DNA of 64,000 bases from Tragulus kanchil (taxonomy: Eukaryota > Chordata > Mammalia > Artiodactyla > Tragulidae), in assembly GCA_022376925.1 (NCBI GenBank), contig JAIOJX010000024.1:168981608-169045607 (forward strand), read 5' to 3'. Below the pieces are notes generated by a model. That model worked only from the letters and a program-made list of their open reading frames with translations, did not search any database and was not told where the DNA came from. Made by a program: the position numbers and the translations under genes. Of this stretch, positions 36,221-47,658 are shown piece after piece (the stretch's first letter is position 1; each line of letters starts with the position of its first letter).

Positions 36221-37214
36221 CTACAAAAATGATCTTAATGACCCAGATGACCACGATGGTGTGATCACTCACCAAGAGCCAGACATCTTAGAGTGCAAAG
36301 TCAAATGGGCTCTAGAAAGCACTACTACAAACAAAGCTAATGGAGGTGATGGAATTCCAGCTGAGCTATTTCAAATATTAAAAGATGATGGTGTTCAAGT
36401 GCTACACTCAATATGCCAGCAAATTTGGAGAACTCAGCAATGGCCTCAGGATGGAAAAGGTCAGTGTTCATTCCAGTACAAAAAAGGAGCAATGCCAAAG
36501 AATGTTCCAACTACCACACCATTGCCCTCATGTAACACGCCAGCAAAGTCATGCTCAAAATCCTCCAAGCTAGACTTCACAGTACATGGGCCAAGAACTT
36601 CCAGAAATACAAGCTGGATTTACAAAAGGCAGAGTAAGCAGAGATCAAATTGCCAACATCAGTTGGATCATAGAAAGAGCAAGGGAATTCCAGAAAAACA
36701 TCTACTTCTGCTTCACTGACAACACTGAAGCCTTTGACTGTGTGGATCACAACAAACTGCGAAAAATTCTTAAAGAGATGGGAATACCGGACTGCCTTAC
36801 CTGCCTCCTGTGAAACCTGTATTCAGGACAAGAAGCAACAGTTTGAACTGGACATGGGACAATGGACTGGTTCCAAATTGGGTAAGGAGTACTTCAAGGC
36901 TGTATAGTGTCACCCTGCTTATTTAACTTATATGCAAAGTACATAATGTGAAATTACGAAAAGAAAAAGAAAAAAGAAAAAAAGGAAATTCCGGTATGGA
37001 TGAAACACAGGCTGGAATCAAGACTGCCAGGAGAAATATCAATAACCTCAGGTACGCAGATGACACCACCCTTATGGCAGAAAGTGAAGAGGAACTAAAG
37101 AGCCTCTTGATGAAGGTGAAAGAAGAGAGTGAAAAATCTGGCCTAAAGCTCAACATTCAGAAACCAAAGATCAAGGCACCTGGTCTCATCACTTCATGGC
37201 AAATAGATGGGTAA
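36186..37214 (+). pseudogene. BovB reverse transcriptase domain, broken
   Basis: RT fingers and palm of the non-LTR (RTE) type, spread over at least three frames. The first palm motif keeps the catalytic Asp of AFDCVD, and YADDTTLM keeps both Asp residues. Breaks: frame change at about 36490-36580 (after SVF.P), a stop before the extended YGQEA-like segment at about 36811, and a messy AAAAGAAA-rich insertion at 36957-36985. It would synthesise cDNA in an intact element. Confidence 0.85.
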
Positions 37215-37227
37215 ACAATGGAAACAG

Positions 37228-37531
37228 GGCTTCCCCTGGTGGTCCAGTGGATAAGGACACCGCCTTGCAATGCAAGGGGCGCCAGTTCGATCCCTGGCCT
37301 GGGAAGATCCCATGTGCCGTGGAGCGGCTGGACTGATGTGTCCAATCACAGAGCCGAAGCTCTGGAGTGCATGCGCCCAGAGCCGGTGCTCTGCAGCGAC
37401 AGGCGCCACCGCGATGGGAGGCCCGCAGGAGCCAAAGAACAAAGACGGATGAAAACAGAGAAATGAAAGACCAATAGAAGTGGCCCGCCCACTCCCCTCC
37501 CTCCCCAACCTGACTCCCGCCCAAAATAAAT

Positions 37532-37559
<28 letters not shown>
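37228..37559 (+). mobile_element. tRNA-type SINE with GC-rich 3' module, nested in BovB
   Basis: Full-length: GGCTTCCCCTGGTGGTCCAG, B-box AGTTCGATCCC, the family body, CCACTCCCCTCCCTCCCC module, CCCAAAATAAATAAATC and a long poly(A). Perfect 15 bp target-site duplication AAACAATGGAAACAG (37213-37227 and 37560-37574). It interrupts the BovB DGETVE-like coding stretch. The intact site, long A tail and good body match suggest a recent insertion. Confidence 0.94.
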
Positions 37560-37562
<3 letters not shown>

Positions 37563-38160
37563 CAATGGAAACAGTGACAGACTATTTTCTTGGGCTCCAA
37601 AATTACTGTGGATGATGCCTGCCATCATGAAATGAAAAGATGCTTGCTCCTTGGAAGAAAAAGACACACTTAGATGCGTATTAAAAAGCAGAGACATCAC
37701 TGCTGACAAAACTTTGTATGGTCAAAGCTATGGTTTTTCCCAGTAGTCATATGGATGTGAGAGCTGGGCCATAAAGAAGGCTGAGTGCCAAAGAATTGAT
37801 GCCTTTGAGCTGTGGTGTGGGAGAAGACCCTTGAGAGTCCTATTGACTGCAAGGAGTCCATCCTAAAAGAAATCAACCCTGAATATTCATTGGAAGGACT
37901 GATGCTGAAGCCCCAATACTTTGGTCACCTGATGTGAAGAGATGACTTATTGGGAAAGACCCTGATGATGGGAAAACTAGAGGCAAAAGCAGAGGATGAC
38001 AGAGGACAAGATGGTTGGATGGCGTCACTGGGTCAATAGATATGAGTCTGAGCGAGCTCCGGGAGATGGTGAAGGACGGGCTAGCCGGGCGGGCTGGGGT
38101 CTCTGGAGTTGTGAAGAGTCAAACAAGACTCAGCAGCTGAGCTAAACTGAGCTGAACTGA

Positions 38161-39420
38161 TGCTGTGTGTGTAACTTTTCTGTAAGCTTGAATAATTTCA
38201 ATTAAAAATAACTTTAAAAATATAAGCATACATAAATCAAATGTGACTAAGGAAACACCTAGAGAACAGCCCTCTGTTGCTGATACGGAGAAAGGGCAAT
38301 GGTGTTGCAAGATAAAAATTCATCTGAATGAGTAAAATATGGATCCCCAGAGAAGTTAGTGGGCGGTAAGACTGCAAAGGCAAGTTGAGGCATCATCCTT
38401 GGTGAGACAACACACTTTGAAACGGGGTAATAACAGAAAGTGCCTATTTCGTTTTAGACCTGCCTTTAATTTCACCTCACCTCTTCTCAGTAGGTAAGAC
38501 CTTTTCCAGATGATTGTTAGTGGTTACTGTTTCCTACCTCCGTCTTTTCTTTTGCTTCTTTCCTCTCCAAGGCCATCAAACAATTTGGAATGTGATGATG
38601 CGAGTCTTTGCTCAGCTTACCAAACTGGGATGAAGATTATTTTAAAAATTAATCTCTGAGTCACGGAGCGAGGAGGGAAAGAATCATTTTAAGCTCTTTC
38701 TTTTCCCTCCTTCATAATTTGCTGTACAGCTAAATCATTTTTAAAAAATCTGTCTTTTCCTTCTCCTCCCCAAGAATCATTTGTCCTTTATTTTTCCTTT
38801 GGAAACAGTATTTTTATACCCTTAGAAGCTTCTAAAACTGGATGAAAATTGTCTTTGCTGAATGTTCCACCGGCTACATTAAAGGAGATTTCCATAAGCT
38901 GCTTTCATGTAAGTAAATCTATTTCTTACAGTATCAACTGTTGGGATCTGAGAAGTTAGATGCAGCGTCTCCCCAGCCCCCTTCTCACTGGATCATCAGC
39001 TGTACCCTGTCTGAACTTTCCTTTGTGTCTCTGGGCTGCAGAGAAGACACTCCTGTCTTCTGTGGGAGACGCAGAGAGTTCCTGGCCTTCTGTCTTTCTT
39101 TGCCCTGCACTCCAGCCTGTCGCATGCTTCACTGTTTGATCACAATTTTTTGAGGGGTATATAAGCACGGACTCAGTGAAAGCTACATTTTTCAAAACTT
39201 TTCTTTCTTTCTTTTTCTGTTTTCATACCAATTTATGTACTACACATTGAAGAAAAGCCCTACCCAACTAAGTTACTCAGAAAATGGGGAGAAGGTTCTG
39301 CCTTGGGTAAAACAGGTAAAGAGAAATCTGTGGAATGAATTGACCGAAAGAAGAGAGCTGGCTTCACTTGAGGAAATCATGGCTTAAACAGGCAGGCGTC
39401 TGGGTGGAGATATTAATATC
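38161..39420. other. Unique non-coding DNA
   Basis: No gene or named repeat recognised. It contains a TATAA-like TATATAAGCACG at about 39158, but no associated coding region. This is part of the longest interval free of the tandem duplications (35649-39730). Confidence 0.5.
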
Positions 39421-39600
39421 ACTGCTTATTTATACAGCCGTTTAGCATTTTCAGAGCGCTTTCACACACGTGACCTCCTGAGCTTTCCAACAGGCCTGCG
39501 AGGGAGGTGCGGCATTTCAGTGATAAGACTGCGTGACTTGCAGGGACTCTTAACAGCAAAGATGTGGCAGAGCGGGGGCCAGTCGCCAGGCCTGCTGACT
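39421..39600 (+). mobile_element. MIR SINE
   Basis: TTTAGCATTTTCAGAGCGCTTTCACACACGTGACCTCC, then GCCTGCGAGGGAGGTG, GACTTGCAGGGACTCTTAACAG and GTGGCAGAGCGGGGGCCAG follow the MIR order (ACTTTCACA, CCTGCGAGGTAGG, TGACTTGCCC, GTGGCAGAGC). Old and diverged. Confidence 0.7.
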
Positions 39601-42576
39601 GCTGTTGGTGCCTGAACACTGGATGGATGTTTCTGATTTCAGAACGGAGTCCTCAAGGATTACCAGGAGACTTAAGAATTTCATAGACTGAAAGTGGGCT
39701 CATACAAAAAAAAAATGTCACTAGGCTATGTCCTTAAGCTTTCCAGCATAGTAAGCACTAAGCAGGTCAATCTAAATGGAAGTAAAGATAAATTACACAA
39801 AGCTATGTGAGTGGACTGAAATGCGGCAAATGAGTTTCATTCTGTACTCGTGTGGGATAACACATTTAGGTTGTCAGTCTGAGGGACACTTGAAAGAAAA
39901 TGAGCTGTTTGGAATTATTTTTCATTTCAAGAAAGAGAACCTTGAGTTATTGCTGAGTGTTTCCTAGAGTCACGTAACAGGCATTTTCATGTTTTAGCCC
40001 CTTTGCTAAGACCATGGAAAACAAAACTGAAAGCACTATGTTTGTCTCACATTCGGCAGACTGGTGACGGGGCTCTGCCTGCGGTCAGGCATCCCCTTCC
40101 ACCCGAAAACCTTCAAAAACAGCCCAGTCAATATAGCAGGTGAGTAACGAGCAACTACAACAATCAAACAAATTTCCTAAGAAGACAGATGCTTTAAAAA
40201 TAGGAGGAAATAAATGGATATTTGGAGGAAATTCTTATTTACCTTTTGAAATTTATGTCATAGAGGGCAATTCAGAAACACTTCAATTCAACAAACGCTC
40301 TGTTGCGAGGATACTGTGTTCACCCCACACGAGAGTTTAGAGTGAATAAAACACAGAAGTTCGCAGTCATCGCCAGAGTGGACCAGACCGGGCGAGTCTC
40401 CAGCCCCGCTCAGCACAGGCTTTCTCGTGTTCTTCGTGAACTGCCGCTGGGCTTACAGCGCAGCCTCCTGGGTGTGGCGGGTGTGTGTCGGTGCTGAGAG
40501 AGCACGTCAGCCGTGGTGAAATGGCAGGCGCGGCTTCGAGCAGGAAATCTGAAGGACTGGTCTCTCTGTGCCACCCAGAGGAGAGTGCCGTTGTTACAGT
40601 AATAACGTCTCTCATTACTGTTTCGTTGCTTATCTGGCTCTTACACACATCATCCTTTTCTAAGGTCTCAGCATTTCTTCTGAGTTAGGAAAATACAGAT
40701 AGTCCCGCTATGAGAGTTATGTTCCCCCAAGTTGATTTCTGAGTGGTTTGAGACTGAAACACGCATTTCTCCCAAAGAAACAATGTGACAAATACTGGTC
40801 AGGTTCTCAGGCCAACTCTTGGAAGTCCTTCTTGCCCACAAGCAGACTGAAATGGGCAAAAAGTTTCCTTAAGCTTTCCAGCATAGTAAGCACTAAGCAG
40901 GTCAATCTAAATGGAAGTAAAGATAAATTACACAAAGCTATGTGAGTGGACTGAAATGCGGCAAATGAGTTTCATTCTGTACTCGTGTGGGATAACACAT
41001 TTAGGTTGTCAGTCTGAGGGACACTTGAAAGAAAATGAGCTGTTTGGAATTATTTTTCATTTCAAGAAAGAGAACCTTGAGTTATTGCTGAGTGTTTCCT
41101 AGAGTCACGTAACAGGCATTTTCATGTTTTAGCCCCTTTGCTAAGACCATGGAAAACAAAACTGAAAGCACTATGTTTGTCTCACATTCGGCAGACTGGT
41201 GACGGGGCTCTGCCTGCGGTCAGGCATCCCCTTCCACCCGAAAACCTTCAAAAACAGCCCAGTCAATATAGCAGGTGAGTAACGAGCAACTACAACAATC
41301 AAACAAATTTCCTAAGAAGACAGATGCTTTAAAAATAGGAGGAAATAAATGGATATTTGGAGGAAATTCTTATTTACCTTTTGAAATTTATGTCATAGAG
41401 GGCAATTCAGAAACACTTCAATTCAACAAACGCTCTGTTGCGAGGATACTGTGTTCACCCACACGAGAGTTTAGAGTGAATAAAACACAGAAGTTCGCAG
41501 TCATCGCCAGAGTGGACCAGACCGGGCGAGTCTCCAGCCCCGCTCAGCACAGGCTTTCTCGTGTTCTTCGTGAACTGCCGCTGGGCTTACAGCGCAGCCT
41601 CCTGGGTGTGGCGGGTGTGTGTCGGTGCTGAGAGAGCACGTCAGCCGTGGTGAAATGGCAGGCGCGGCTTCGAGCAGGAAATCTGAAGGACTGGTCTCTC
41701 TGTGCCACCCAGAGGAGAGTGCCGTTGTTACAGTAATAACGTCTCTCATTACTGTTTCGTTGCTTATCTGGCTCTTACACACATCATCCTTTTCTAAGGT
41801 CTCAGCATTTCTTCTGAGTTAGGAAAATACAGATAGTCCCGCTATGAGAGTTATGTTCCCCCAAGTTGATTTCTGAGTGGTTTGAGACTGAAACACGCAT
41901 TTCTCCCAAAGAAACAATGTGACAAATACTGGTCAGGTTCTCAGGCCAACTCTTGGAAGTCCTTCTTGCCCACAAGCAGCTTGGCTGTGAGAGGCTGAGA
42001 CTGACCCTCAACATTGTTTCCATGGGAAAATGTGCCCCCGCAGGGGAACAAGGACTTCCTTCCTCCCCCACTTTCTACCTTTCTGAGCAGAAGCCAGCGT
42101 GTTGGCTACAGGACATGCAGCTCCTGTGGGCTGCAGCTGCCTTGGATGCCAGACCCGTGGAGCAAATGGACTCTCTCACCTCTCTTGCCCTGCAGTGACC
42201 AGCAGTCTTTCTCCTGAGCTCAAGAGTAGTGCGTTTGGGCTCTTTTGTGGAGTGGGTGGGGGGTAGGGTTCCAAGGTGGCTACATAATCTCTGGGGCCTT
42301 ACTCAGAGAGTCAGGAAAAAAAAAGTTGGAGCTGAAGGTACTAAAATATAAAGTCTTTTTCCTTTTTTCTAGTTTCTCTTTTGATTTATGGTGTTTAATT
42401 TAGTCAATTGTAACTAATAAAAATAATTATAACTAATATGCCAAATAAGGAAAAATTAAAAATCTGAGTTGTCAGCATGAATTTTTATAGTAAAATGCAA
42501 ATGTAGTTTTAAATACAAATGTGAGTGATTCCTATGTGAAATCACCAAAATGACCCAATTTCTATCTACCTTGCAA
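39601..42576. other. Unique non-coding DNA with duplication D15
   Basis: No recognisable gene. Open frames here (for example 40140-40340 plus, 40367-40648 minus) have no domain signature and occur in both D15 copies. Confidence 0.5.
39731..41979. repeat. Direct duplication D15, offset 1135-1134 bp, about 20 bp of filler
   Basis: Copy A 39731-40845, filler 40846-40865, copy B 40866-41979. One base is lost in copy B (CACCCCACACG/CACCCACACG, 40321/41456). Confidence 0.95.
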
Positions 42577-42600
42577 CTCTTACGGGTATATATATTTTGA

Positions 42601-42903
42601 GATTTATTTATTTATTTATTTTGGGTGGGGGTCGGGTTGGGGAGGGAGGGGAGCAGGCAGGCCACTTCTATTGGTCTTTCATTTCTCTATTTTCATCCAT
42701 CTTTGTTCTTTGGCTCCTGTGGGCCTCCCATCGAAGTGGCGTCTGTCGCTACAGAGCACCGGCTCTGGGCACATGCGCCCCAAAGCTCCAGCTCGGTCAT
42801 TGGACACATGGGTCCAGCCGCTCCGTGGCACGTGGGATCTTCCCAGGCCAGGGCTCAAACAAGCGCCCCTTGCACTGTAAGGCGGTGTCCTTACCCACTG
42901 GAC
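42601..42903 (-). mobile_element. tRNA-type SINE, split by the retrovirus (3' part)
   Basis: Minus-strand SINE with the GC-rich module (GGGGAGGGAGGGGAGCAGG on the plus strand at about 42637) and GTCCTTACCCACTGGAC at the right end, where the retrovirus enters. The remaining head (CCACCAAGGGAAGCCC) is at 49379-49392 beyond the retrovirus. The SINE's own target-site duplication is 24 bp, perfect, starting CTCTTACGGGTA, at 42577-42600 and 49393-49416. Confidence 0.94.
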
Positions 42904-43417
42904 TGTGGGGACCTTTCGCAGAAAGGGAAGGCAGCGGGATTGCCCCCAGCTGAACCGGGAGATCTTGGAGAGAGGCGAATCTTGACCCCGCAGCCCACCC
43001 CGCAGCCCCCTGGCTCAGGCAGGGGAACAATCAGACGTGACAGGGGTTTCATCAAAGTAGTTCCGCTTTATTAATGAAGATCCACAGCTTTTATAGGCAA
43101 GTGAAGGGGGTTTTGCACGGGACTTCCTATAGATTACACCAATCAAGCTAAAGGCCAAGCAATCATTCATGAGCACGGAAGCCAGGAGACCAATCAGAAA
43201 TTTTGACCATCAATTAACAATTTAGATCACGCCCTGTCTCTTCCTGTAGGCGCCATTTTAGCTGCAGACGTGTGCTTAAGCTTCTTTAAACAATGCGCTT
43301 AAGCTTCCCTTCATTCCCACCTCCCTTCCTGTAGGCGCCATTTTAGCTCCAAACTGCAAACATGTGCTTAAGCTTCTTTATGCTTGCAACGGTCCTCTTT
43401 CAATTCAGAGCCCCACA
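42904..43417 (-). repeat. 3' LTR of the retrovirus (514 bp)
   Basis: Minus strand TGTGGGGCTCTGAATTGAAA to ...CTGCGAAAGGTCCCCACA. It has a TATA box (TATAAAA complement, 43089-43095) and a polyadenylation signal (AATAAA complement, 43067-43072). U3 carries two tandem units with GTAGGCGCCATTTTAGCT and TGTGCTTAAGCTTC. A truncated second version (44065-44511) results from D16. Confidence 0.9.
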
Positions 43418-43432
43418 TCTGCCCCTCTTATT
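43418..43432 (-). other. Polypurine tract of the retrovirus
   Basis: On the minus strand AATAAGAGGGGCAGA directly precedes the 3' LTR (TGTGGGG). This is the expected plus-strand primer position. Repeated at 44512-44526. Confidence 0.8.
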
Positions 43433-44064
43433 TTAAAATTAAGAGACTTTTGTCGAGGCAACGCATAGAGCTAAGAGGTGACCAGCCTCTAGACTCGTCC
43501 GCTCTCCCTTGTGGCTATGCCTGTCTTGGGTCGGGACAGAGCACTATTCAGGCAGAGCCCGTCATGGGATCAGGCAGCAGCTGCGGTGGCCCTCCTGTCT
43601 TAGGCCTGCTCTGCAGTGGTGTCCTCTTACCTGTTACTGGCTAACCAGCCATTTCCGGGGCTGGACGGAGTTTTTAGAGCATTCTTCATTCAAAGGCCTC
43701 ATTATATGTCTCAGGTGATTTCTTGAAGGGCCATATCGACCCAGGGGTTTTGTCCAACGTGGGGCTTCTCTTCTAGGACCTGAGCAAGCATAATTATTTT
43801 GTTGTAACTGTCTATTGTGGGCCATAACTCCCTTGACCTTAAACAGTATAGCTAGCAAGACAACAAAAACAAACAGAAAGCATTTTTAAACCAGGTGAAA
43901 GGGCTTTGTATCCATAGCCAAAAATCATTAACCCCCTTTTGTCAGGCAAAAGCGGGGATATCTCACGTCACAGTCCAAGCGTGCCAGAACGCTTAATATC
44001 TCGATAGCTCTGGCGTGTAGATCAAGCTGTTGCTGGAGTTTCCCATTATGGCAGCCCTCATGTT

Positions 44065-44511
44065 AGAGGCGAATCTTGACCCCGCAGCCCACCCCGCAGC
44101 CCCCTGGCTCAGGCAGGGGAACAATCAGACGTGACAGGGGTTTCATCAAAGTAGTTCCGCTTTATTAATGAAGATCCACAGCTTTTATAGGCAAGTGAAG
44201 GGGGTTTTGCACGGGACTTCCTATAGATTACACCAATCAAGCTAAAGGCCAAGCAATCATTCATGAGCACGGAAGCCAGGAGACCAATCAGAAATTTTGA
44301 CCATCAATTAACAATTTAGATCACGCCCTGTCTCTTCCTGTAGGCGCCATTTTAGCTGCAGACGTGTGCTTAAGCTTCTTTAAACAATGCGCTTAAGCTT
44401 CCCTTCATTCCCACCTCCCTTCCTGTAGGCGCCATTTTAGCTCCAAACTGCAAACATGTGCTTAAGCTTCTTTATGCTTGCAACGGTCCTCTTTCAATTC
44501 AGAGCCCCACA
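44065..44511 (-). repeat. Partial 3' LTR repeated by D16
   Basis: Repeats 42971-43417 exactly, so it lacks the last 67 bases of the LTR. It has no flanking target site, so it is not a separate insertion. Confidence 0.88.
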
Positions 44512-44720
44512 TCTGCCCCTCTTATTTTAAAATTAAGAGACTTTTGTCGAGGCAACGCATAGAGCTAAGAGGTGACCAGCCTCTAGACTCGTCCGCTCTC
44601 CCTTGTGGCTATGCCTGTCTTGGGTCGGGACAGAGCACTATTCAGGCAGAGCCCGTCATGGGATCAGGCAGCAGCTGCGGTGGCCCTCCTGTCTTAGGCC
44701 TGCTCTGCAGTGGTGTCCTC

Positions 44721-45347
44721 TTACCTGTTACTGGCTAACCAGCCATTTCGCGGGGGCTGGACGGAGTTTTTAGAGCATTCTTCATTCAAAGGCCTCATTA
44801 TATGTCTCAGGTGATTTCTTGAAGGGCCATATCGACCCAGGGGTTTTGTCCAACGTGGGGCTTCTCTTCTAGGACCTGAGCAAGCATAATTATTTTGTTG
44901 TAACTGTCTATTGTGGGCCATAACTCCCTTGACCTTAAACAGTATAGCTAGCAAGACAACAAAAACAAACAGAAAGCATTTTTAAACCAGGTGAAAGGGC
45001 TTTGTATCCATAGCCAAAAATCATTAACCCCCTTTTGTCAGGCAAAAGCGGGGATATCTCACGTCACAGTCCAAGCGTGCCAGAACGCTTAATATCTCGA
45101 TAGCTCTGGCGTGTAGATCAAGCTGTTGCTGGAGTCCCATTATGGCAGCCCTCAGTTGTTCAGGTTGGTGTAGGCTGGTCTGAAGTCCCAGGGCAGAGGC
45201 GGTGGACATGTTGTTTACCGCTGTGATGGTTTGCACTTGTTGAACTCCGAGCACGGCTGTTGTTACTGTTGTGCCTATTAAGGAGAGAAAGAGAGAGAGA
45301 TGCCTCAAGAACTTTCTGTTCTTGGGCATGATATGATATATGGTCAT
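44721..45347 (-). pseudogene. env: Retroviral envelope transmembrane (TM) subunit remnant
   Basis: The TM subunit normally anchors the envelope spike and drives fusion. Here 45347-45024 on the minus strand holds an Ala/Thr/Val-rich segment (about residues 15-45), a heptad-like leucine region (about 60-90) and one Cys near the end. A second frame (about 44990-44900) has a hydrophobic membrane-spanning stretch, followed by a tail ending in the ORF at 44954-44721. The surface subunit is absent, and the first residues overlap the integrase end. The membrane segment and tail also appear at 43635-43860 in copy A of D16. Betaretroviral type by context. Confidence 0.65.
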
Positions 45348-46000
45348 TTGTTATCTGCAGCAGATTCTAAGGTTTGATCCTTGTTTTGTGGCATAAATTT
45401 AAGATTTCTCGCTGGTACCCATATAGGGCTGGGTTCTCCAATGGGGAATATGCACCCAAATCCTCTCCCCATCGTAAGGAGCAGATCAGGCCCCTTCCAC
45501 TGGCCAGTGATGGGGTCCTTCCATCTCACTTGTATTTCAGGTTTTATTTCTTGATTGGACCAGTGTTTTTGAAAGGGTGCCATCAGTTCATTTTTTGAAA
45601 AGTTTAAAATATTTAGAGTAAAGAGTGTCATTCCAAGTTGCTAGTGAGGGCTTATTCCCCCTTTTTGTTTTTGTAATTGGGCCTTTAAGTTTTGATTATG
45701 ACGTTTAATTATGGCCTGTCTTTGAGGGTTGTATGGGATCCCTGTGGTGTGGAGGATGTGCCATAGTTGAAAAAGTTTTGTAAATTTTTATTAACAAAGC
45801 AGGGACCATTGTCTGTTTTTATCTGATAAGGTAGACCCAGAGTTGCAAAGCATTGCAAGAAATGACTCTGGGCATGTTTTGCTTTTTCTCCTGAGTGGGT
45901 TGTAGCCCAGCAGGCATGGGAATAAGTATCAATGGATACAAAGATGTACTTGAGTTTTCTAAAGGGAGAAAAGTGAGTGACATCTGTCTGCCACTACATA
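45344..46000 (-). pseudogene. pol: Retroviral integrase remnant (core and C-terminal domain)
   Basis: Integrase inserts viral DNA. The minus strand reads WQTDVTHF at about 45975-45997 (first catalytic Asp) and TDNGP at 45802-45816 (second Asp). A frameshift follows. In the shifted frame the place where the third acidic residue is expected (45704-45706) reads Lys. The C-terminal domain (45631-45344) keeps the VRWKDP..GQWKGPDLLLT and GFGCIFP segments and IWVPARNLK, typical of class II integrases. The N-terminal zinc-binding region is missing because gag joins here directly. Catalytically dead. Confidence 0.82.
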
Positions 46001-46954
46001 TTAGGCCTCAGTTTGAGCCTGAAGGGCATTGGTGATAGAGCGGGCTTGGTGGCTTTGTGTGCCTATATCTTTAGAGCACACAATCCATCGCTCAATGGAA
46101 CGATCTTTTTGTCCTGCGTAGGCCAATTTATGGTCTGTATTCATTCTCTCCCAAAGTAACATTCTGAGGAACTGATCTCTTAAAGGCCCTGGAGGGAACT
46201 TTCTCTGGAGGCTCTTTTCTACACGATCTACAAAAGTGGCAAGGTCTTCGTTATTCTTTTGTGTTATACCCGATATGGGGGGTTCAGTAGGGCCCTCAGC
46301 AAGCTTTTTCCAGGCAGCCAGACATATAGCCCGTACTTGGTCTTGATAAGGGGCAGGGATGGCGACCTGCTGTATACCAGTCCTCCATTGGTCCGCTGTT
46401 CCCGATAGCATTCCGAAAGTTATTGGAATGATGGGATTGGCAGCCTGGTTTCTCTCTGCTTGAGCATGACACTCCTCTTTGAAAAAGGCACACCATTTGA
46501 TATAAATGTTACTGGGAAGTACTGCCTTACATAGCATCTTCCAGTCTTGGGTGGTACAAGGTTGGTGGGCTAGCCCTTGGAGTATGGTTTCTGCCCATGG
46601 GGAGTTTGGGCCGTCCTCGGCTACCGCCTTTTTAAGTTCCTTTAGGTCATTGGCCTCCCATGGATACCAGGCGTCTGGTCTGTTTCCCCCCGGGTTAACG
46701 TTTACAGGAAAAGCTTGGGTTGGGCCCGTGAAGGACGCTGAGGGCTCCCAAGTTTCTTCAGGATAGGTCCCCAGTGCCTTCCCTCCCCGTGGAGCCTCTG
46801 TGATCTCTTTAAAGGGAGGAGGGAGTGTGGAGTGCAGTCCTGTGTCTTGAGGTCTTGACCCCAAGTGATTGGGGAAACGCTCATCATAGCTAATTTCGTC
46901 TTCATTTATAAACGAGTCTCAGGCTCTGTTAAGAACCTGGATATAGTTTCCCAT
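46001..46954 (-). pseudogene. gag: Retroviral gag remnant (matrix start and capsid)
   Basis: Gag builds the virion core. The minus-strand frame starts MGNYIQ at 46954, a plausible N-myristoylation start, but an in-frame TGA follows at 46921-46919. The rest is open to 46001. The capsid is nearly complete: PVNVNPGG-like start (about 46700), a WYPWEANDLKELKKAV segment, the major homology region (NEDLATFVDRVEKSL, about 46200-46245) and the capsid C-terminal end. There is no nucleocapsid zinc knuckle. The frame stops two codons before the integrase sequence. Matrix is much shorter than usual. The start region recurs at about 48082 (D17). Confidence 0.82.
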
Positions 46955-47640
46955 GTTGTTGAAAAAGAGCAGAAAAAAAAGACAGCTGAGGACAACCACC
47001 CAAAATCCTAACGGGAGTGGTGGCGGCCAGGAAGTTGGGCTTATGTCGTGCTTGTGAAACGGTGAAGGAGTCCCTAATGTTTGCATGGACATTGTCTTGC
47101 TGGGGGCGGGCGCTCTAAGAGGCTCTGGCCCATTCCATGACCCCCTTATCCTGTCACAGGAGTCTTCAAGCAGCAGGCTTTTAAGTGCCTGACCCGTGCC
47201 CGCAAGGGAGAGGTTTAGGCCGCGTCCTCAATTTGAAATATAGAAAAGAGAGGCTTCCACCCAGTCGGGCTACCGCTACTGGGGCAAACTATCTTAAAGC
47301 CTTCTGGGACCGCCAGAGAGTGGCCCTGGCCAGGCCCCATCAGTTGCTTTTTAGACTGTCCACCGGTTCGCTGGAAGTCTTGAATCGGAGAGAACGTGAA
47401 AGTAGGAATTAAAGTAAAGAAGGACGAACAAGGAAAAGCAGCGTTCAGGTTTTTTTTGTGACTACCCTAAATCCCCACCCTCTCGGGAGTGGCGCGATAA
47501 AGGGAAGACTCACCTTGAAATCCGGATTACTCGAGAAGATGCCCCTCTAGAGGAGGCGCCGCACTGAGGCCCGTCGGCCGCTTCGTCGGTTCTCTTTCAA
47601 ACCTGCACGGTGAGGCTGTCTTCTACTTTCTCGCCTTCAG

Positions 47641-47658
47641 GCCCCACGTTGGGCGCCA
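47641..47658 (-). other. Primer binding site (tRNA-Lys type), copy A
   Basis: The minus strand reads TGGCGCCCAACGTGGGGC, complementary to the 3' end of tRNA-Lys1,2, the primer used by many betaretroviruses. It lies five bases from the 5' LTR end. Confidence 0.88.

Larger units (their letters stand above)
35580..38160 (+). mobile_element. BovB LINE, sense 3' half (linker, reverse transcriptase, 3' end) with two nested SINEs
   Basis: Starts near TTTGTAACATTGTACAGGAGG (35598), just downstream in BovB of where the inverted half stops. Frames: KEKERYTHLNAEFQRIARRD (about 35715), EIEENNRMGKTKDLYGKIRD, NRNGMDLTEAED-type, then after a nested SINE DGVITHQEPDILECKVKWAL (about 36255), DGIPAELFQILKDDGV (about 36350), GFTKGRVSRDQIANISWIIE (about 36613), the palm segment FTDNTEAFDCVDH (about 36715) and YADDTTLMAESEEELKSLL (about 37055), the catalytic YADD. 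After a second SINE it runs to the 3' end (AAACTGAGCTGAACTGA, 38144-38160). Several frameshifts and stops; inactive. The beginning is also present at 34480-34542 (D14). Confidence 0.88.
42971..45154. repeat. Direct duplication D16, offset 1094 bp (in the retrovirus)
   Basis: Copy A 42971-44060, filler TGTT, copy B 44065-45154. It includes most of the 3' LTR and the env tail. Differences: ATTTCCGGGGCTGG against ATTTCGCGGGGGCTGG (43651/44745), and TTT against GTC near the end. Confidence 0.95.

Noticed and set aside
39150..39165. TATA-like TATATAAGCACG as a promoter
   Set aside because: No coding region or CpG enrichment follows; a chance match in AT-rich DNA.
41275..41631. Open frame of 118 codons in D15 copy B (also 40140-40340, 40303-40497)
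   Set aside because: It exists only because of a one-base difference between the copies and has no domain signature.
46506..46766. Plus-strand open frame across the retroviral gag
   Set aside because: Shadow of the minus-strand gag, with no recognisable domain.
47041..47094. Minus-strand frame from 47094 with a hydrophobic stretch, as a retroviral leader protein
   Set aside because: It lies in the leader between the primer site and gag, ends at the same TGA that breaks gag, and resembles no known retroviral protein.
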